Positions 51,000 through 60,596 of a stretch of 64,000 nt of DNA are shown here, one piece after another. Each line of letters begins with the position of its first letter. The stretch's first letter is position 1. The DNA is taken from positions 1-64,000 of the forward strand of contig RFFP01000015.1 in NCBI GenBank assembly GCA_003696155.1. Reading direction: 5' to 3'. Below the pieces are notes generated by a model. That model was not told where the DNA came from. It made no database searches and worked only from the letters and a program-made list of their open reading frames with translations. This DNA comes from Acidobacteriota bacterium. GTDB lineage: Bacteria; Aquificota; Aquificia; Aquificales; Aquificaceae. Both the position numbers and the translations under genes were made by a program.

Positions 51000-51663
51000 A
51001 AAACTGAAGGACATACCACAGGAACTGAGGCCTAGAGAGAAGCTCCAGAGGCTGGGTGCGGAAAACCTCTCCGAAGAGGAGCTCCTTGCGGTGATCTTGG
51101 GTTCTGGTACCAAGGAGATGGATGTGCTGAGCCTTGCCAAAGCTCTCACAGAAGTTGGTTGGAAAAGGCTTCAGAGTATGACGATAGAGGAGGTAGAAAA
51201 AACCTTCAAAGGCATAGGTAAGGTAAAGGCATGCCAGATAAGGGCCATGATAGAGCTCTCAAGAAGGTTAAGAGACCCATACGGTGGCATAAGCATATTA
51301 AGTCCTGAGGATGCATATAGGTTTCTGAGGGATAAGGTGGACAACAGAAGGGAGTATTTGATAGCCCTCTATCTGAGCCCCCTTGGGAAGCTCCTAGAGT
51401 ATCAGGTAATAGCCATAGGTAGAATGAACGCCCTCTTTGCAGAGCCCAGAGAGATACTTTACCATGCCATAAACCTAGCTTGTCATTCAATACTGGTAGC
51501 CCACAACCATCCGAAGGGTCAGCTTAAACCTTCAAAGGAGGACTTAGAGTTTACCCAAAGGCTAAAAGTAGCCTGCGAAATTATGGGTTTTGAGCTCCTC
51601 GACCACATAATAGTAAACAGTGAGGGCTTTGTTTCTCTCAGAAGGGAGGGCTATATGGGATAG
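50983..51663 (+). CDS. radC: RadC family (JAB/MPN) protein
   Basis: RPREKLQRLGAENLSEEELLAVILGSGT; ILVAHNHPKGQLKPSKEDLEFTQRL. Confidence 0.95.
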   Translation: MYRSSKKLKDIPQELRPREKLQRLGAENLSEEELLAVILGSGTKEMDVLSLAKALTEVGWKRLQSMTIEEVEKTFKGIGKVKACQIRAMIELSRRLRDPYGGISILSPEDAYRFLRDKVDNRREYLIALYLSPLGKLLEYQVIAIGRMNALFAEPREILYHAINLACHSILVAHNHPKGQLKPSKEDLEFTQRLKVACEIMGFELLDHIIVNSEGFVSLRREGYMG

Positions 51664-52298
51664 GCATCTTACAGCTTTTTGGCATCGCAGAAGACATATG
51701 CAAATCCTGTGGTGAGAAGTTTAGAGGCAGTGATCAGGGCTTTCTTTGTGAGAGATGTCTAAACTCCATAAAACCCTATCATCCCATGGACTACTCCAAA
51801 AGGATAGACTTTGTCCTCTCTTATCGTATCTTTGGACTCTACGAGGGGGCTCTAAGAGATTGCCTCCTTGCCATAAAGTTCCACAACTCTAAAGGGCTTG
51901 CTCTTAGGCTCGGCGGCATATTAAAGAGGCATCTTACCCAATACGTAGAGGAGCTCTCCCCAGACCTTATAACCTTCCCCGCCCTTAATCTGAGACGCTA
52001 TTGGTCAAGGGGGTTTAACCATATGGAGTACGTATTAAAGGGTGCAGGACTTCCTCACTTGCAGGTCTTTGAAAGGAAGGACCTTAGCCCACCTCTAGCA
52101 AGGTTGAAAGGCAGGAGAAGGGAAAAGGCGGTGATGGGGTATAGCCTAAGGAAGGAGTTCATAGACTTTCTACATGGTAAAAGGGTCCTCATAGTGGATG
52201 ATGTTCTTACAACGGGCTCAACCCTCTCAAGGCTTGCAAGCTTGTTGCTTTCAGTGGGTGTAAAGGAGGTTCACGTCTACCTTATCGCTAAAGACTAA
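51660..52298 (+). CDS. comF: ComF-family amidophosphoribosyltransferase-like protein (start uncertain; first ATG is 51786)
   Basis: Frame upstream of 51786 encodes [37 protein letters not shown] zinc finger; PRPP motif [14 protein letters not shown]. Confidence 0.8.
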   Translation: MGILQLFGIAEDICKSCGEKFRGSDQGFLCERCLNSIKPYHPMDYSKRIDFVLSYRIFGLYEGALRDCLLAIKFHNSKGLALRLGGILKRHLTQYVEELSPDLITFPALNLRRYWSRGFNHMEYVLKGAGLPHLQVFERKDLSPPLARLKGRRREKAVMGYSLRKEFIDFLHGKRVLIVDDVLTTGSTLSRLASLLLSVGVKEVHVYLIAKD

Positions 52299-53524
52299 AC
52301 CCTTTGGGCAAGGCTTTCAAAAGCCTTCTTTATGCCCCTAACCGCCTGCCTTATGCGGTGTTCATTCTCCACAAGGGCAAACCTCACATAACCCTCTCCG
52401 TATTCTCCAAAACCTATGCCAGGGGAGACAGCAACCTTAGCCTCCCTTAGGAGAAATAGGGAAAAGTCCAAGGAGTTCATACCTACCCATGAGGGTATCT
52501 TTGCCCATAGAAACATGCTCCCCTTGGGCTTCTCTACTTGCCAGCCTACACGGTTTAGACCGTCAACTAGAACATCCCTGCGTCTTTGATAAATCTCTCT
52601 GTTTCTTTCCACGATTTCATAAGGGCTATCTAGGGCTATTATAGAGGCAACCTGAATAGGTGTAAAAACACCGTAGTCTAGGTAGCTCTTTAGGTGGGCA
52701 AGGTTCTTTATGAGTAGCTCGTTGCCCACAAGGAAGGCAACCCTCCAGCCTGCCATAGAAAAGCCCTTGGACATGGAATAGAGCTCTACAGCCACATCCT
52801 TTGCACCCTCGACCTGAAGGATGCTGGGGGGTGTATAACCGTCAAATCCAAGGTCCGCATAGGCAAAGTCGTGCACAACCCATATGTTTTCCCTCTTTGC
52901 CAACTTTATAACTTCTTTGAAGAAGTCTATAGAAACGCAGAGGGTGGTAGGATTATGGGGAAAGCTGATAACAAGGGCCTTGGGCTTTCTAAAGGTCCCC
53001 TTGAGAATATCATAAACTCTTCTTAGAAAGCTATCCTCAAAGTCCTCTCCATAGTCTGGAATTATAGGTACGGGTATGGCATCGCCACCGGCTATTATGG
53101 GGGCGTAGTAGTGGATGGGATAGGTTGGGTTGGAGACCAGCACCGTATCACCAGGCTCAAGCATGGCAAGCATAAGGTGGGAATAACCTTCCTTTGCCCC
53201 TATGGTGAGTATGGCTTCCCTTTCGGGGTCAAGCTCAACATCATAACGTCTTCTGTAAAAGTCGCATATGGCCTTCCTCAACCTTGGTATACCCTTGGAA
53301 GCGGAGTATCCGTGCACGTTCTGACGCTTTGCCACCTCGCATAGTTTGTCCACTATATGGTCCGCGGGGGGGAGGTCTGGGTTGCCCATACCTAGGTCTA
53401 CTATATCCTCACCATCACGCCTGAGCTTGTACTTGAGCTCGTTTACCATGGCAAAAACGTACTTGGGTAGCCTGCTTACTCTTGGAAACATCCAGCTCTC
53501 AGCCATTTTCTCCTTCCTCTTCAA
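52295..53524 (-). CDS. Class I/II aminotransferase (AlaC-like)
   Basis: [56 protein letters not shown]. Confidence 0.9.
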   Translation of the reverse strand: MKRKEKMAESWMFPRVSRLPKYVFAMVNELKYKLRRDGEDIVDLGMGNPDLPPADHIVDKLCEVAKRQNVHGYSASKGIPRLRKAICDFYRRRYDVELDPEREAILTIGAKEGYSHLMLAMLEPGDTVLVSNPTYPIHYYAPIIAGGDAIPVPIIPDYGEDFEDSFLRRVYDILKGTFRKPKALVISFPHNPTTLCVSIDFFKEVIKLAKRENIWVVHDFAYADLGFDGYTPPSILQVEGAKDVAVELYSMSKGFSMAGWRVAFLVGNELLIKNLAHLKSYLDYGVFTPIQVASIIALDSPYEIVERNREIYQRRRDVLVDGLNRVGWQVEKPKGSMFLWAKIPSWVGMNSLDFSLFLLREAKVAVSPGIGFGEYGEGYVRFALVENEHRIRQAVRGIKKAFESLAQRV

Positions 53525-53864
53525 CCTCTTTGCAGTTTATACACATGGTAGTTACAGGTCTTGCCTTTAGCCTCTCAAAGGGGATAGGGGCACCACAGCT
53601 TTCGCATATGCCGTAAGTGTCCTGATCCATCTTCGTGAGGGCATACTCTATCTTTCTGAGGAGCTTTAACTCCCTAGTCTTCAGCCTCTGAAGGTTTATA
53701 TACCTTTCCGTTTCTATGTTTGCCCTGTCTATTTCATCTCCACCTTCAAAGGCTACGTTTGATGGGTCCCTTATTTGTTCACCCGCAGACCTTAGCACTC
53801 TATCCCTCATTTTTAGGAGCTCATCTCTGAGCTCGGCTATCTGTTTTTCTGTTAGATGATGCAT
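53499..53864 (-). CDS. dksA: DksA/TraR family zinc-finger regulator
   Basis: [24 protein letters not shown]...[28 protein letters not shown]. Confidence 0.93.
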   Translation of the reverse strand: MHHLTEKQIAELRDELLKMRDRVLRSAGEQIRDPSNVAFEGGDEIDRANIETERYINLQRLKTRELKLLRKIEYALTKMDQDTYGICESCGAPIPFERLKARPVTTMCINCKEVEEEGENG

Positions 53865-53883
53865 AATCTTAAAATTATAAGCC
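53865..53883. promoter_or_regulatory. Putative bidirectional promoter core between dksA and adjacent conserved gene (19 bp spacer)
   Basis: Plus TAAAAT 53870-53875 (8 nt to ATG); minus TATAAT 53874-53879 (9 nt to ATG). Confidence 0.5.
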
Positions 53884-54312
53884 ATGGATAGGGAAGGTTT
53901 TAAGAGGGAGCTCGGCGAGCACTTTGACCTCCTTAAGGTAGAGGGTGGGAGGTTTGTAGAAGAGGAGAACATAACCATTGGAAGGGGTGGGAAGAAACTC
54001 CTGTATATAAAGGCCTTCTACGGTAGGAGACCGTACTGGAAAGAGTGGGTTGAACTCTTTCACATAGAACCCTACTTTTTCAACTCTGAAGAGGAGGATA
54101 CTCTTTACTCCATACTTGCCAAACACTTTAGAAGGTTGTTCGTAGAGTACTACGAAGACAGTGAGACGCTCAGGGAGCTAAAGTTGGGTAAAAGTCCCGA
54201 GAATACAAGGATAGGCTCAAAGCTAAGAGGTCTGGGGTATAACTACTTTAGAGACTGGTACTATCCCGAGGGCTGGATGGAAGGTGGCTACAAACTACAA
54301 GCTGAAAAGTAG
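53884..54312 (+). CDS. Conserved hypothetical (possibly DUF1122-like)
   Basis: Full-length coding frame ending just upstream of rplM; KLLYIKAFYGRRPYWKEWVELFHIEPYFF. Confidence 0.6.
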   Translation: MDREGFKRELGEHFDLLKVEGGRFVEEENITIGRGGKKLLYIKAFYGRRPYWKEWVELFHIEPYFFNSEEEDTLYSILAKHFRRLFVEYYEDSETLRELKLGKSPENTRIGSKLRGLGYNYFRDWYYPEGWMEGGYKLQAEK

Positions 54313-54361
54313 CCCCTGTATGATATAATAAATACTTTCAAATCTGGAAAAGGAGTTTGGC

Positions 54362-54796
54362 ATGAAGACTTATCACCTTAGAAAGGAGGATGTGGTAAGG
54401 AACTGGTGGGTTGTGAATGCAGAGGGTAAGACCTTAGGAAGGCTTGCATCACAGATAGCCAAGGTTCTTATGGGCAAGCACAAACCCTACTACCAACCGG
54501 ACGTAGACTGTGGAGACTTTATTATAGTCTTGAACGCGGATAAGGTGCATTTCACCGGTAAGAAGGGTGAGCAAAAGAGATATAGCTTCCACACCAACTA
54601 CCCCGGTGGCTTGAAGAATCGTACCCTTAATTGGATGATGGAGCACAAGCCAGAAGAGGTTATAAGGCTTGCAGTAAAGAGGATGCTACCTAAGAACAGG
54701 TTAGGTCATAGAATGATCAAAAGGCTGAAGATATACAGGGGCAATGAGCACCCCCATGTAGCACAGCAACCAAAGCCCATGGAGGTTAAGGCATGA
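54362..54796 (+). CDS. rplM: 50S ribosomal protein L13
   Basis: WWVVNAEGKTLGRLASQIAKVLMGKHKPYYQPDVDCGDFIIVLNA. Confidence 0.98.
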   Translation: MKTYHLRKEDVVRNWWVVNAEGKTLGRLASQIAKVLMGKHKPYYQPDVDCGDFIIVLNADKVHFTGKKGEQKRYSFHTNYPGGLKNRTLNWMMEHKPEEVIRLAVKRMLPKNRLGHRMIKRLKIYRGNEHPHVAQQPKPMEVKA

Positions 54797-55233
54797 TTAT
54801 AAAGCTTAAGGATTTCAAACTAGGCTTTGATAACTCCTACTATGGTACGGGAAGAAGAAAGGAGAGCGTGGCGAGGGTGTGGCTTGTAAGAAATACGGAT
54901 AAGCAGGTGATCAAGGTTAAGGAAAGCGGAAAAGAGTATGACTTGAAGGGCTACCTTCAGAGGGAAACACTTTACAACAAGGCTCTATATCCTATAAGGC
55001 TTACAGGTCTTGAGGGAAGGTTTGGAGTATATGCAACCGTTGAAGGAGGAGGGATAAGTGGTCAGGCAGAGGCCATAATGTACGGGGTGGCGAGGGCTCT
55101 ACTAAAGTACAATCCCGAACTGAGAACTCAGCTTAAAAAGGCCGGGCTACTCAAGAGGGATGCAAGGGAGAAGGAAAGAAAGAAGTACGGACTCATGAAG
55201 GCAAGAAAAGCATACAGATGGAGCAAGAGGTAA
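54793..55233 (+). CDS. rpsI: 30S ribosomal protein S9
   Basis: YGTGRRKESVARVWLV; C-terminal KAYRWSKR. Confidence 0.97.
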   Translation: MIIKLKDFKLGFDNSYYGTGRRKESVARVWLVRNTDKQVIKVKESGKEYDLKGYLQRETLYNKALYPIRLTGLEGRFGVYATVEGGGISGQAEAIMYGVARALLKYNPELRTQLKKAGLLKRDAREKERKKYGLMKARKAYRWSKR

Positions 55234-56240
55234 GGGTCTGTGTATTCGGTGCGACTGGATACACAGGTGCAGAGCTCCTAAGGGTTCTTGTCAACCATCC
55301 CCATGTCAGAATAGCCTCTCTTCTATCCAAGTCTCACTTTGGAAAGAAGCTTAAGGAGATTTTACCAAGCTTCTACGGCTTTCCATTGGGAGATATTAAG
55401 CTTTCATGGGAACCTGAGGAAGATTTTGACCTTGCCTTTTTGTGCCTTCCCCATGAGACATCCTTGGAGCTTGTACCAGAGCTAATAAAACTGGGCAAAA
55501 GGGTTATAGACCTTTCAGGAGCTTACAGGATAGGGAAACCAGATGTATATCTGGAGTTCTACGGCTTTGAGCATAAGCACTCGGACCTTTTGGAGGAAGC
55601 TGTCTACGGCCTTCCGGAGATATTTAGAGAGCATATAAAGGGAGCAAGGCTTGTTGCCAATCCTGGATGCTATCCCACAGCCACCCTTTTGGCTCTTTAT
55701 CCCTTACTTAAGGAAAGAATGGAGATAGAAAGCCCTATAGTGGACGCCCTATCCGGAGTTTCTGGTGCAGGCAGGAAAACCACGCAGAAGTTCCACTATC
55801 CAGAAATGGAAGGTAACGCTTTTGCTTACTCTGTAGAAAAGCACAGACATGTTCCGGAGATAGAGCATATAGTCCAAAAGGTGTACGGAAAAGAGGTAAA
55901 AGTGAGGTTCACGCCCCAGGTCATACCACTAGCAAGGGGTATGATGGTAAAGCTTTATGTGAAGTGTAAGGAGCACGACTTTAAAGAGCTCTACAGGGAG
56001 ACCTACAAGGATGAGCCCTTTGTAGTTCTCTTGGATGAACCACCTTCTATAAAGCAAGTTCTCGGTAGCAACCTGTGCCTTTTATATCCTTATTATGATA
56101 AGGAACGGTCTCTTTTGCAGGTCATAGGCGTTATAGACAACCTTGGCAAGGGTGCATCCACGCAAGCAGTTCAGAACTTTAACCTGATGATGGGTTTTGA
56201 CGAAGGTCTTTCTATAAGGATGCTCCCTATCTTCCCTTAA
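55218..56240 (+). CDS. argC: N-acetyl-gamma-glutamyl-phosphate reductase
   Basis: VCVFGATGYTGAELLRVLVNHP; LVANPGCYPTATLLALYPL; GVSGAGRK. Confidence 0.97.
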   Translation: MEQEVRVCVFGATGYTGAELLRVLVNHPHVRIASLLSKSHFGKKLKEILPSFYGFPLGDIKLSWEPEEDFDLAFLCLPHETSLELVPELIKLGKRVIDLSGAYRIGKPDVYLEFYGFEHKHSDLLEEAVYGLPEIFREHIKGARLVANPGCYPTATLLALYPLLKERMEIESPIVDALSGVSGAGRKTTQKFHYPEMEGNAFAYSVEKHRHVPEIEHIVQKVYGKEVKVRFTPQVIPLARGMMVKLYVKCKEHDFKELYRETYKDEPFVVLLDEPPSIKQVLGSNLCLLYPYYDKERSLLQVIGVIDNLGKGASTQAVQNFNLMMGFDEGLSIRMLPIFP

Positions 56241-56785
56241 CCCGTTAGCTCCTTCTTTACCAGCTCTAGCAGGGTAAGAAGTACCCTCTTTACATCCTCT
56301 TTGTTAAGGGCTGAAAGACCGAGCACAGGTATGTCCTCATCTTCGCCTATGTCTAAGGCGGTAGAAACATCCTCTGGTGGCCATGCGTTGGGAAGGTCCT
56401 GCTTGTTCACACCAACTACCATAGAAACGGGAAATCTTGACTGAAAGAAGTTTATTATCCGTCTTGCCTCGTGGAAGGTGGAGGGGTCTGTGCTATCAAC
56501 TAGGATTATTATTCCGAGGGCGCCCTCACCTAGTATCTCCCACATAAAATCAAACCTCGACTGTCCAGGTGTGCCAAAAAGGTAAAGCTCATGCTCATCA
56601 TCTATCCTTATCTTACCAAAATCCATGGCAACGGTAGTGTATTCTTTCACATTCTTTTCACCCTCTGCGGTTATCTTCCTTTCCGTCTTGACCGTTTTTA
56701 TATCGCTTACAGTGTTTATAAACTGCGTCTTTCCCGCGGCAAAGGGCCCGGCCACTACCACCTTTATCTTCTTTATAGGCTTCAT
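56237..56785 (-). CDS. Ras-like/MglA-type small GTPase
   Basis: P-loop GPFAAGKTQFI; switch II GTPGQ; G4 NKQD. Confidence 0.9.
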   Translation of the reverse strand: MKPIKKIKVVVAGPFAAGKTQFINTVSDIKTVKTERKITAEGEKNVKEYTTVAMDFGKIRIDDEHELYLFGTPGQSRFDFMWEILGEGALGIIILVDSTDPSTFHEARRIINFFQSRFPVSMVVGVNKQDLPNAWPPEDVSTALDIGEDEDIPVLGLSALNKEDVKRVLLTLLELVKKELTG

Positions 56786-57477
56786 TATTTCTCCCTTATC
56801 CTTTCAATTATCTTCATGAGAAGGTCCAAGGCAATGGATGGTTTCTGCTTTTTTTCCCTTTTCTTCCTCTTTATGATACCAAGAGCAAGGAAGCCGTAAA
56901 GAGTTCTATCGACGGTAAGGTTATCCATTTTGGCCTCTCTCCTTATATCCGCAACCGTTTTATCCCCGTTTACTAAAGAGAATATCCTTCTTTCAGCCTC
57001 GTTTGTATCCGCCTTGTCTAAAATTTCCAGGCCGTTAGGAGAAGGCTCAAAAACCAAAAGCTCATCGGATATCTTTCTTTCTACCTCTTCCTTTGTTAGA
57101 TTTCTCGATGCTAGCATTATGAGCTTTTCTACCGGGTGGACGACCGGATAGCTCGAGCCGTACCTTATAAAACCAGGAGTAAAGGAAAAAACACCCTCCC
57201 TGTCGTCTAACCTCTCTATTAAAAACCTCTCTACTGTCTTGTGAAGCTTTTCCCCAGGTATTCTTAGCTTTTCTATAAGGGTGTCAAAATCCCTGTCCGA
57301 ATACACCCTAAAAACTCTATCCACTGGGCGGGCAAAGATTACCTCACCTTCTTTCACATAGTAGGCAACGGTAAGGTCTTTCCACTCAACAAGAAGTATA
57401 CCACTTTTCCTATCTTTTGCTATTACCTGCAGGATATCAACCAAATTAAGAGTTTTTAGGTCTCCTATGAGGGTCAT
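56785..57477 (-). CDS. DUF4388 (PATAN-like) protein
   Basis: MTLIGDLKTLNLVDILQVIAKDRKSGILLVEWKDLTVAYYVKEGEVIFARP. Confidence 0.85.
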   Translation of the reverse strand: MTLIGDLKTLNLVDILQVIAKDRKSGILLVEWKDLTVAYYVKEGEVIFARPVDRVFRVYSDRDFDTLIEKLRIPGEKLHKTVERFLIERLDDREGVFSFTPGFIRYGSSYPVVHPVEKLIMLASRNLTKEEVERKISDELLVFEPSPNGLEILDKADTNEAERRIFSLVNGDKTVADIRREAKMDNLTVDRTLYGFLALGIIKRKKREKKQKPSIALDLLMKIIERIREK

Positions 57478-57483
57478 ATGGCC

Positions 57484-57837
57484 TTACATCATACCCTTAA
57501 GTTTCTCCTGAGCCTTTCTTATCTCCATAAGCAAGAGCCCGAGCTTAGCATTATTATCTGCAAGCACCACCATAACCGCATCCCTCCCTACACCTGTAAG
57601 TACAACATAACCATTATGTCCCTTTACCGTTATCTGTTCCAAAGTGCCTTTTGCCAGCTCCTCGGAAACCCTCTCACCAAGGGACAGTATGGCAGCGCTC
57701 ATGGCGGCTATCCTATCCTCTTCCATACCCGGTTTTAACACAGAGGATATGGGCAGGCCGTCTGCCGAGACAAGAGTAGCACCCTCAAGCCCCGTGTTTC
57801 TAATAAGCTCCTGTAGTACCTGAGTGTACCTATCCAT
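57484..57837 (-). CDS. Roadblock/LC7-domain protein
   Basis: LQELIRNTGLEGATLVSADGLPISSVLKPGMEEDRIAAMSAAILSLGERV. Confidence 0.9.
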   Translation of the reverse strand: MDRYTQVLQELIRNTGLEGATLVSADGLPISSVLKPGMEEDRIAAMSAAILSLGERVSEELAKGTLEQITVKGHNGYVVLTGVGRDAVMVVLADNNAKLGLLLMEIRKAQEKLKGMM

Positions 57838-57870
57838 GTTTCCCTCCTGAGTTCAATTATACAACACCTC

Positions 57871-58749
57871 TTACCACATAAACCTATCGTACAGGAATCC
57901 AATAAAGGTAGAGAAGACAAACCAAGCTAACAGGTAAAGTAAAACGAGGTTTTTTGGAAGGAATTTAAAGGTGGCAAAAACTGTGGGTAGACATATACCA
58001 GTGCTTGCAAGCATAAAGGTTAGAGAGTTACCGCCTGTAAAACCGATTTCGGAAAGAGCACGAGCTACGGGTACCTCCTCACCAGAACATACGTACATGG
58101 GTATGGCTACTAAGGATATGAATGGATAGGAAAGGGGAGTACCAGATAGGGGAGCGATCAAGCCAGGTGGTACAAAGGTTTTAACCAGGGATGCTATAAA
58201 TATGCCTATAAGTAAGTATCTTCCCACACCAAGAAGTTGGTCCTTTATAGCCTTTTTAAAATCCGCCCACCTATTTCTTCTATGTTTTGCGCCGCCGATG
58301 GCAAAGGGAAGGCCTTTGGGCTTTTTAAAGAGGAGCTCTGCAAGTAAGGCAAGCAGAAGGGCAAAAAGAAAGGTCCCTAGCAGTCTAAAAAGTGTCATGG
58401 GAAGTCCAAAGAAGCCATAGGTTAGAATTAGATTGATGGGTGAAATAACGGGTGCAACCATAAGGAAGGAAACTACGGGAGCATAGCTTCTTGACAAACT
58501 GTTTATGAAGTTTGCAACGGGCAACATGGAACAGGAACATAGGGGCAAAAGGCCAGCCAAGAAGGCAGTGTTCATGGGTGCTATGTAAGGGTTTTTAAGG
58601 AGCTTGGTAAACCAGCTAAGACTTGTGTAAGCTTGCAGCAGTGAGGTTATGAACACGGCCAGGATAAAGAAAGGAAGTATCTCAACGGAGTATTCATAGA
58701 AGCTTTGGGTAAACTTGTACAGTAGTTGCACCTGGTTAAATCTATCCAA
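57871..58749 (-). CDS. Permease (DUF318/YraQ-like)
   Basis: GLLPLCSCSMLPVANFI...VSFLMVAPVISPINLILTYGFFG...GEEVPVARAL. Confidence 0.88.
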   Translation of the reverse strand: MDRFNQVQLLYKFTQSFYEYSVEILPFFILAVFITSLLQAYTSLSWFTKLLKNPYIAPMNTAFLAGLLPLCSCSMLPVANFINSLSRSYAPVVSFLMVAPVISPINLILTYGFFGLPMTLFRLLGTFLFALLLALLAELLFKKPKGLPFAIGGAKHRRNRWADFKKAIKDQLLGVGRYLLIGIFIASLVKTFVPPGLIAPLSGTPLSYPFISLVAIPMYVCSGEEVPVARALSEIGFTGGNSLTFMLASTGICLPTVFATFKFLPKNLVLLYLLAWFVFSTFIGFLYDRFMW

Positions 58750-59170
58750 AAAGGAAATAGAGAACCATGGCGTTTATCAGACCAGCAACTACATCGTCCG
58801 CTACCACGCCGTGCCCCTTGGGCAGTTCCTGGAAAAGGTTTATAGGATAGGGCTTTACTATATCTAATAGTCTAAAGGTGATAAACCCTACCAACATGAC
58901 CTTGAAAGTGGTTTCAACAAAGAGAAAGGAGACGAAGTACCCTAAGACTTCATCTATAACTACCATCTCTGGGTCCTTATCACCCGTTAGCTCTACCATA
59001 TAGTCCGATACCCAGACCGCGAGGATGTATAGCAATATAGCAATAAAGAGGGTAAACCACCATTTGTGAACAAGTAGATAAACAAGGGGTATGCCCCAGA
59101 GGGTTCCCAGGGTACCGGGTGCATACCTGGACCTACCAACATAGAAACCCGTGGCTAGGAGCTCCCTCAT
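58742..59170 (-). CDS. pgpA: Phosphatidylglycerophosphatase A
   Basis: SRYAPGTLGTLWGIPL; KDPEMVVIDEVLGYFVSFLF; KPYPINLFQELPKGHGVVADDVVAGL. Confidence 0.93.
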   Translation of the reverse strand: MRELLATGFYVGRSRYAPGTLGTLWGIPLVYLLVHKWWFTLFIAILLYILAVWVSDYMVELTGDKDPEMVVIDEVLGYFVSFLFVETTFKVMLVGFITFRLLDIVKPYPINLFQELPKGHGVVADDVVAGLINAMVLYFLFG

Positions 59171-59724
59171 ATATCTATCCTTGCGAACCTCTTTCTGCCC
59201 TCTTCAAATATATCCCCACCGTATATATCGTTGGCAACTATCACAGGAAAGTCCTCCACGTAAAGCCGCCTTATGGCTTCCGTGCCGAGGTCTTCATAAG
59301 CAACGACCTCCGAGGATTTTATACACCTTGACAGCAATACAGCTACGCCGCCAACTGCGGCAAAGTAGACAGCCTTGTACTTTTTGAGGAGCTCCCTCAC
59401 TTGAGGGCTCCTGTATCCCTTACCTATCATCCCCTTAAGCCCGAGCTTTAAGAGATCCTCCACGTACTTGTCCATCCTTATGGAGGTTGTTGGCCCTGCA
59501 GAGCCTATAACCTGACCAGGCTTTGGGGGAGTGGGACCTACGTAGTATATGACCTGACCCTTCACATCTATGGGCAGGGGCTCACCCCTTTTTAGGGCTT
59601 CAACCATCCTCTTGTGGGCTGCATCCCTTGCGGTGTATACGTAGCCCGTGAGAAGAACCTTATCTCCGGCCCTTAGCTTTTCTATTACATCATCTGTCAA
59701 AGGCGTACTTATCCTCTTCTCCAT
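59167..59724 (-). CDS. fumB: Fumarate hydratase, beta subunit (class I)
   Basis: LLTGYVYTARDAAHKRM; VGPTPPKPGQVIGSAGPTTSIRMDKY; YEDLGTEAIRRLYVEDFP. Confidence 0.9.
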   Translation of the reverse strand: MEKRISTPLTDDVIEKLRAGDKVLLTGYVYTARDAAHKRMVEALKRGEPLPIDVKGQVIYYVGPTPPKPGQVIGSAGPTTSIRMDKYVEDLLKLGLKGMIGKGYRSPQVRELLKKYKAVYFAAVGGVAVLLSRCIKSSEVVAYEDLGTEAIRRLYVEDFPVIVANDIYGGDIFEEGRKRFARIDI

Positions 59725-59747
59725 GATAGGAAAATTATAACCTGTCC

Positions 59748-60596
59748 CTATCGTCTACTCAGAAGCAACACGGAAGGGATTCCCCAGAGCAGGGAAGAAA
59801 AGAGTAAAAAGCTGTGAAAGACAAAGCCAAGCTTTAGCCACTCCTTTAGACTCTCTCCAAGAAGCTTAAGTGGTAGGCCGAAGGCAAACTCGTAGGTCCC
59901 CAATCCCATAAAACTGTGGATGGGCAATACAGAACTCAGCTCACCCCCAGAAAAGGCAAGGAAAGTTCTGTAAAGGTCCTCGTGCCAAAGGTTTAAAAGA
60001 ATCAGAAAGCTAAGAAACTTAGAAATTTGAGAAAGAAGGGACAAAAGGAGAAGGTTAAGGCTCAAACCTAGGGTTAGCTCCCTCTTTAGAAAGCTTTTCA
60101 GCTCTCCTAGCTTTCCCGCCTTTGGAAGGAATTTGTGTGCACCGTGCATTAAGGGTAGTGTAAGAAAGAGGGCAAGGGTGGGCATAAAAAAAGAGAGCTC
60201 GACCAGAGACAGACTAAAAAGCAGTAGAAAAAGAAGGGAAAGAAGGTCATAAAGCCTACCTAAAAGGAAATACCACATGGAAAGCTTGAAGTTTACACCA
60301 AGCCTTTTTGCGTAATAAAACCAGCTGAGTTCACCGGTCCTTGCAGGAAATATATTGTTTAGCATAATGTGGGCTGAGTTTATCAAAAACACCTGCACAA
60401 AGCCTAGCCCTTTCAGAAGGAGCTTCCAGCGGTATGCCCTAACGACTTGGCTTAAGCTGTAAAGGAGGAAGGCAAGAAGGAGACTGCTAGGAGCTATACC
60501 TCTAAAGAGGATTATCAACTCTCTGAAGGGAACAAGGTAAAGGATTAAGCCCAAAAGTAAAAGGGTAAAAGAGAGGGAGAGAAGGTATGTTTTCAA
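59748..60596 (-). CDS. Lysylphosphatidylglycerol synthase TM-region-like protein (UPF0104 type)
   Basis: Multi-TM; YSLSQVVRAYRWKLLLKGL...NNIFPARTGELSWFYYAKRLG. Confidence 0.85.
   Translation of the reverse strand: MKTYLLSLSFTLLLLGLILYLVPFRELIILFRGIAPSSLLLAFLLYSLSQVVRAYRWKLLLKGLGFVQVFLINSAHIMLNNIFPARTGELSWFYYAKRLGVNFKLSMWYFLLGRLYDLLSLLFLLLFSLSLVELSFFMPTLALFLTLPLMHGAHKFLPKAGKLGELKSFLKRELTLGLSLNLLLLSLLSQISKFLSFLILLNLWHEDLYRTFLAFSGGELSSVLPIHSFMGLGTYEFAFGLPLKLLGESLKEWLKLGFVFHSFLLFSSLLWGIPSVLLLSRR

Noticed and set aside
53865-53978. N-terminal extension of the dksA ORF
   Set aside because: Antisense to the 53884 gene; DksA-like sequence begins at MHHLTEKQ.
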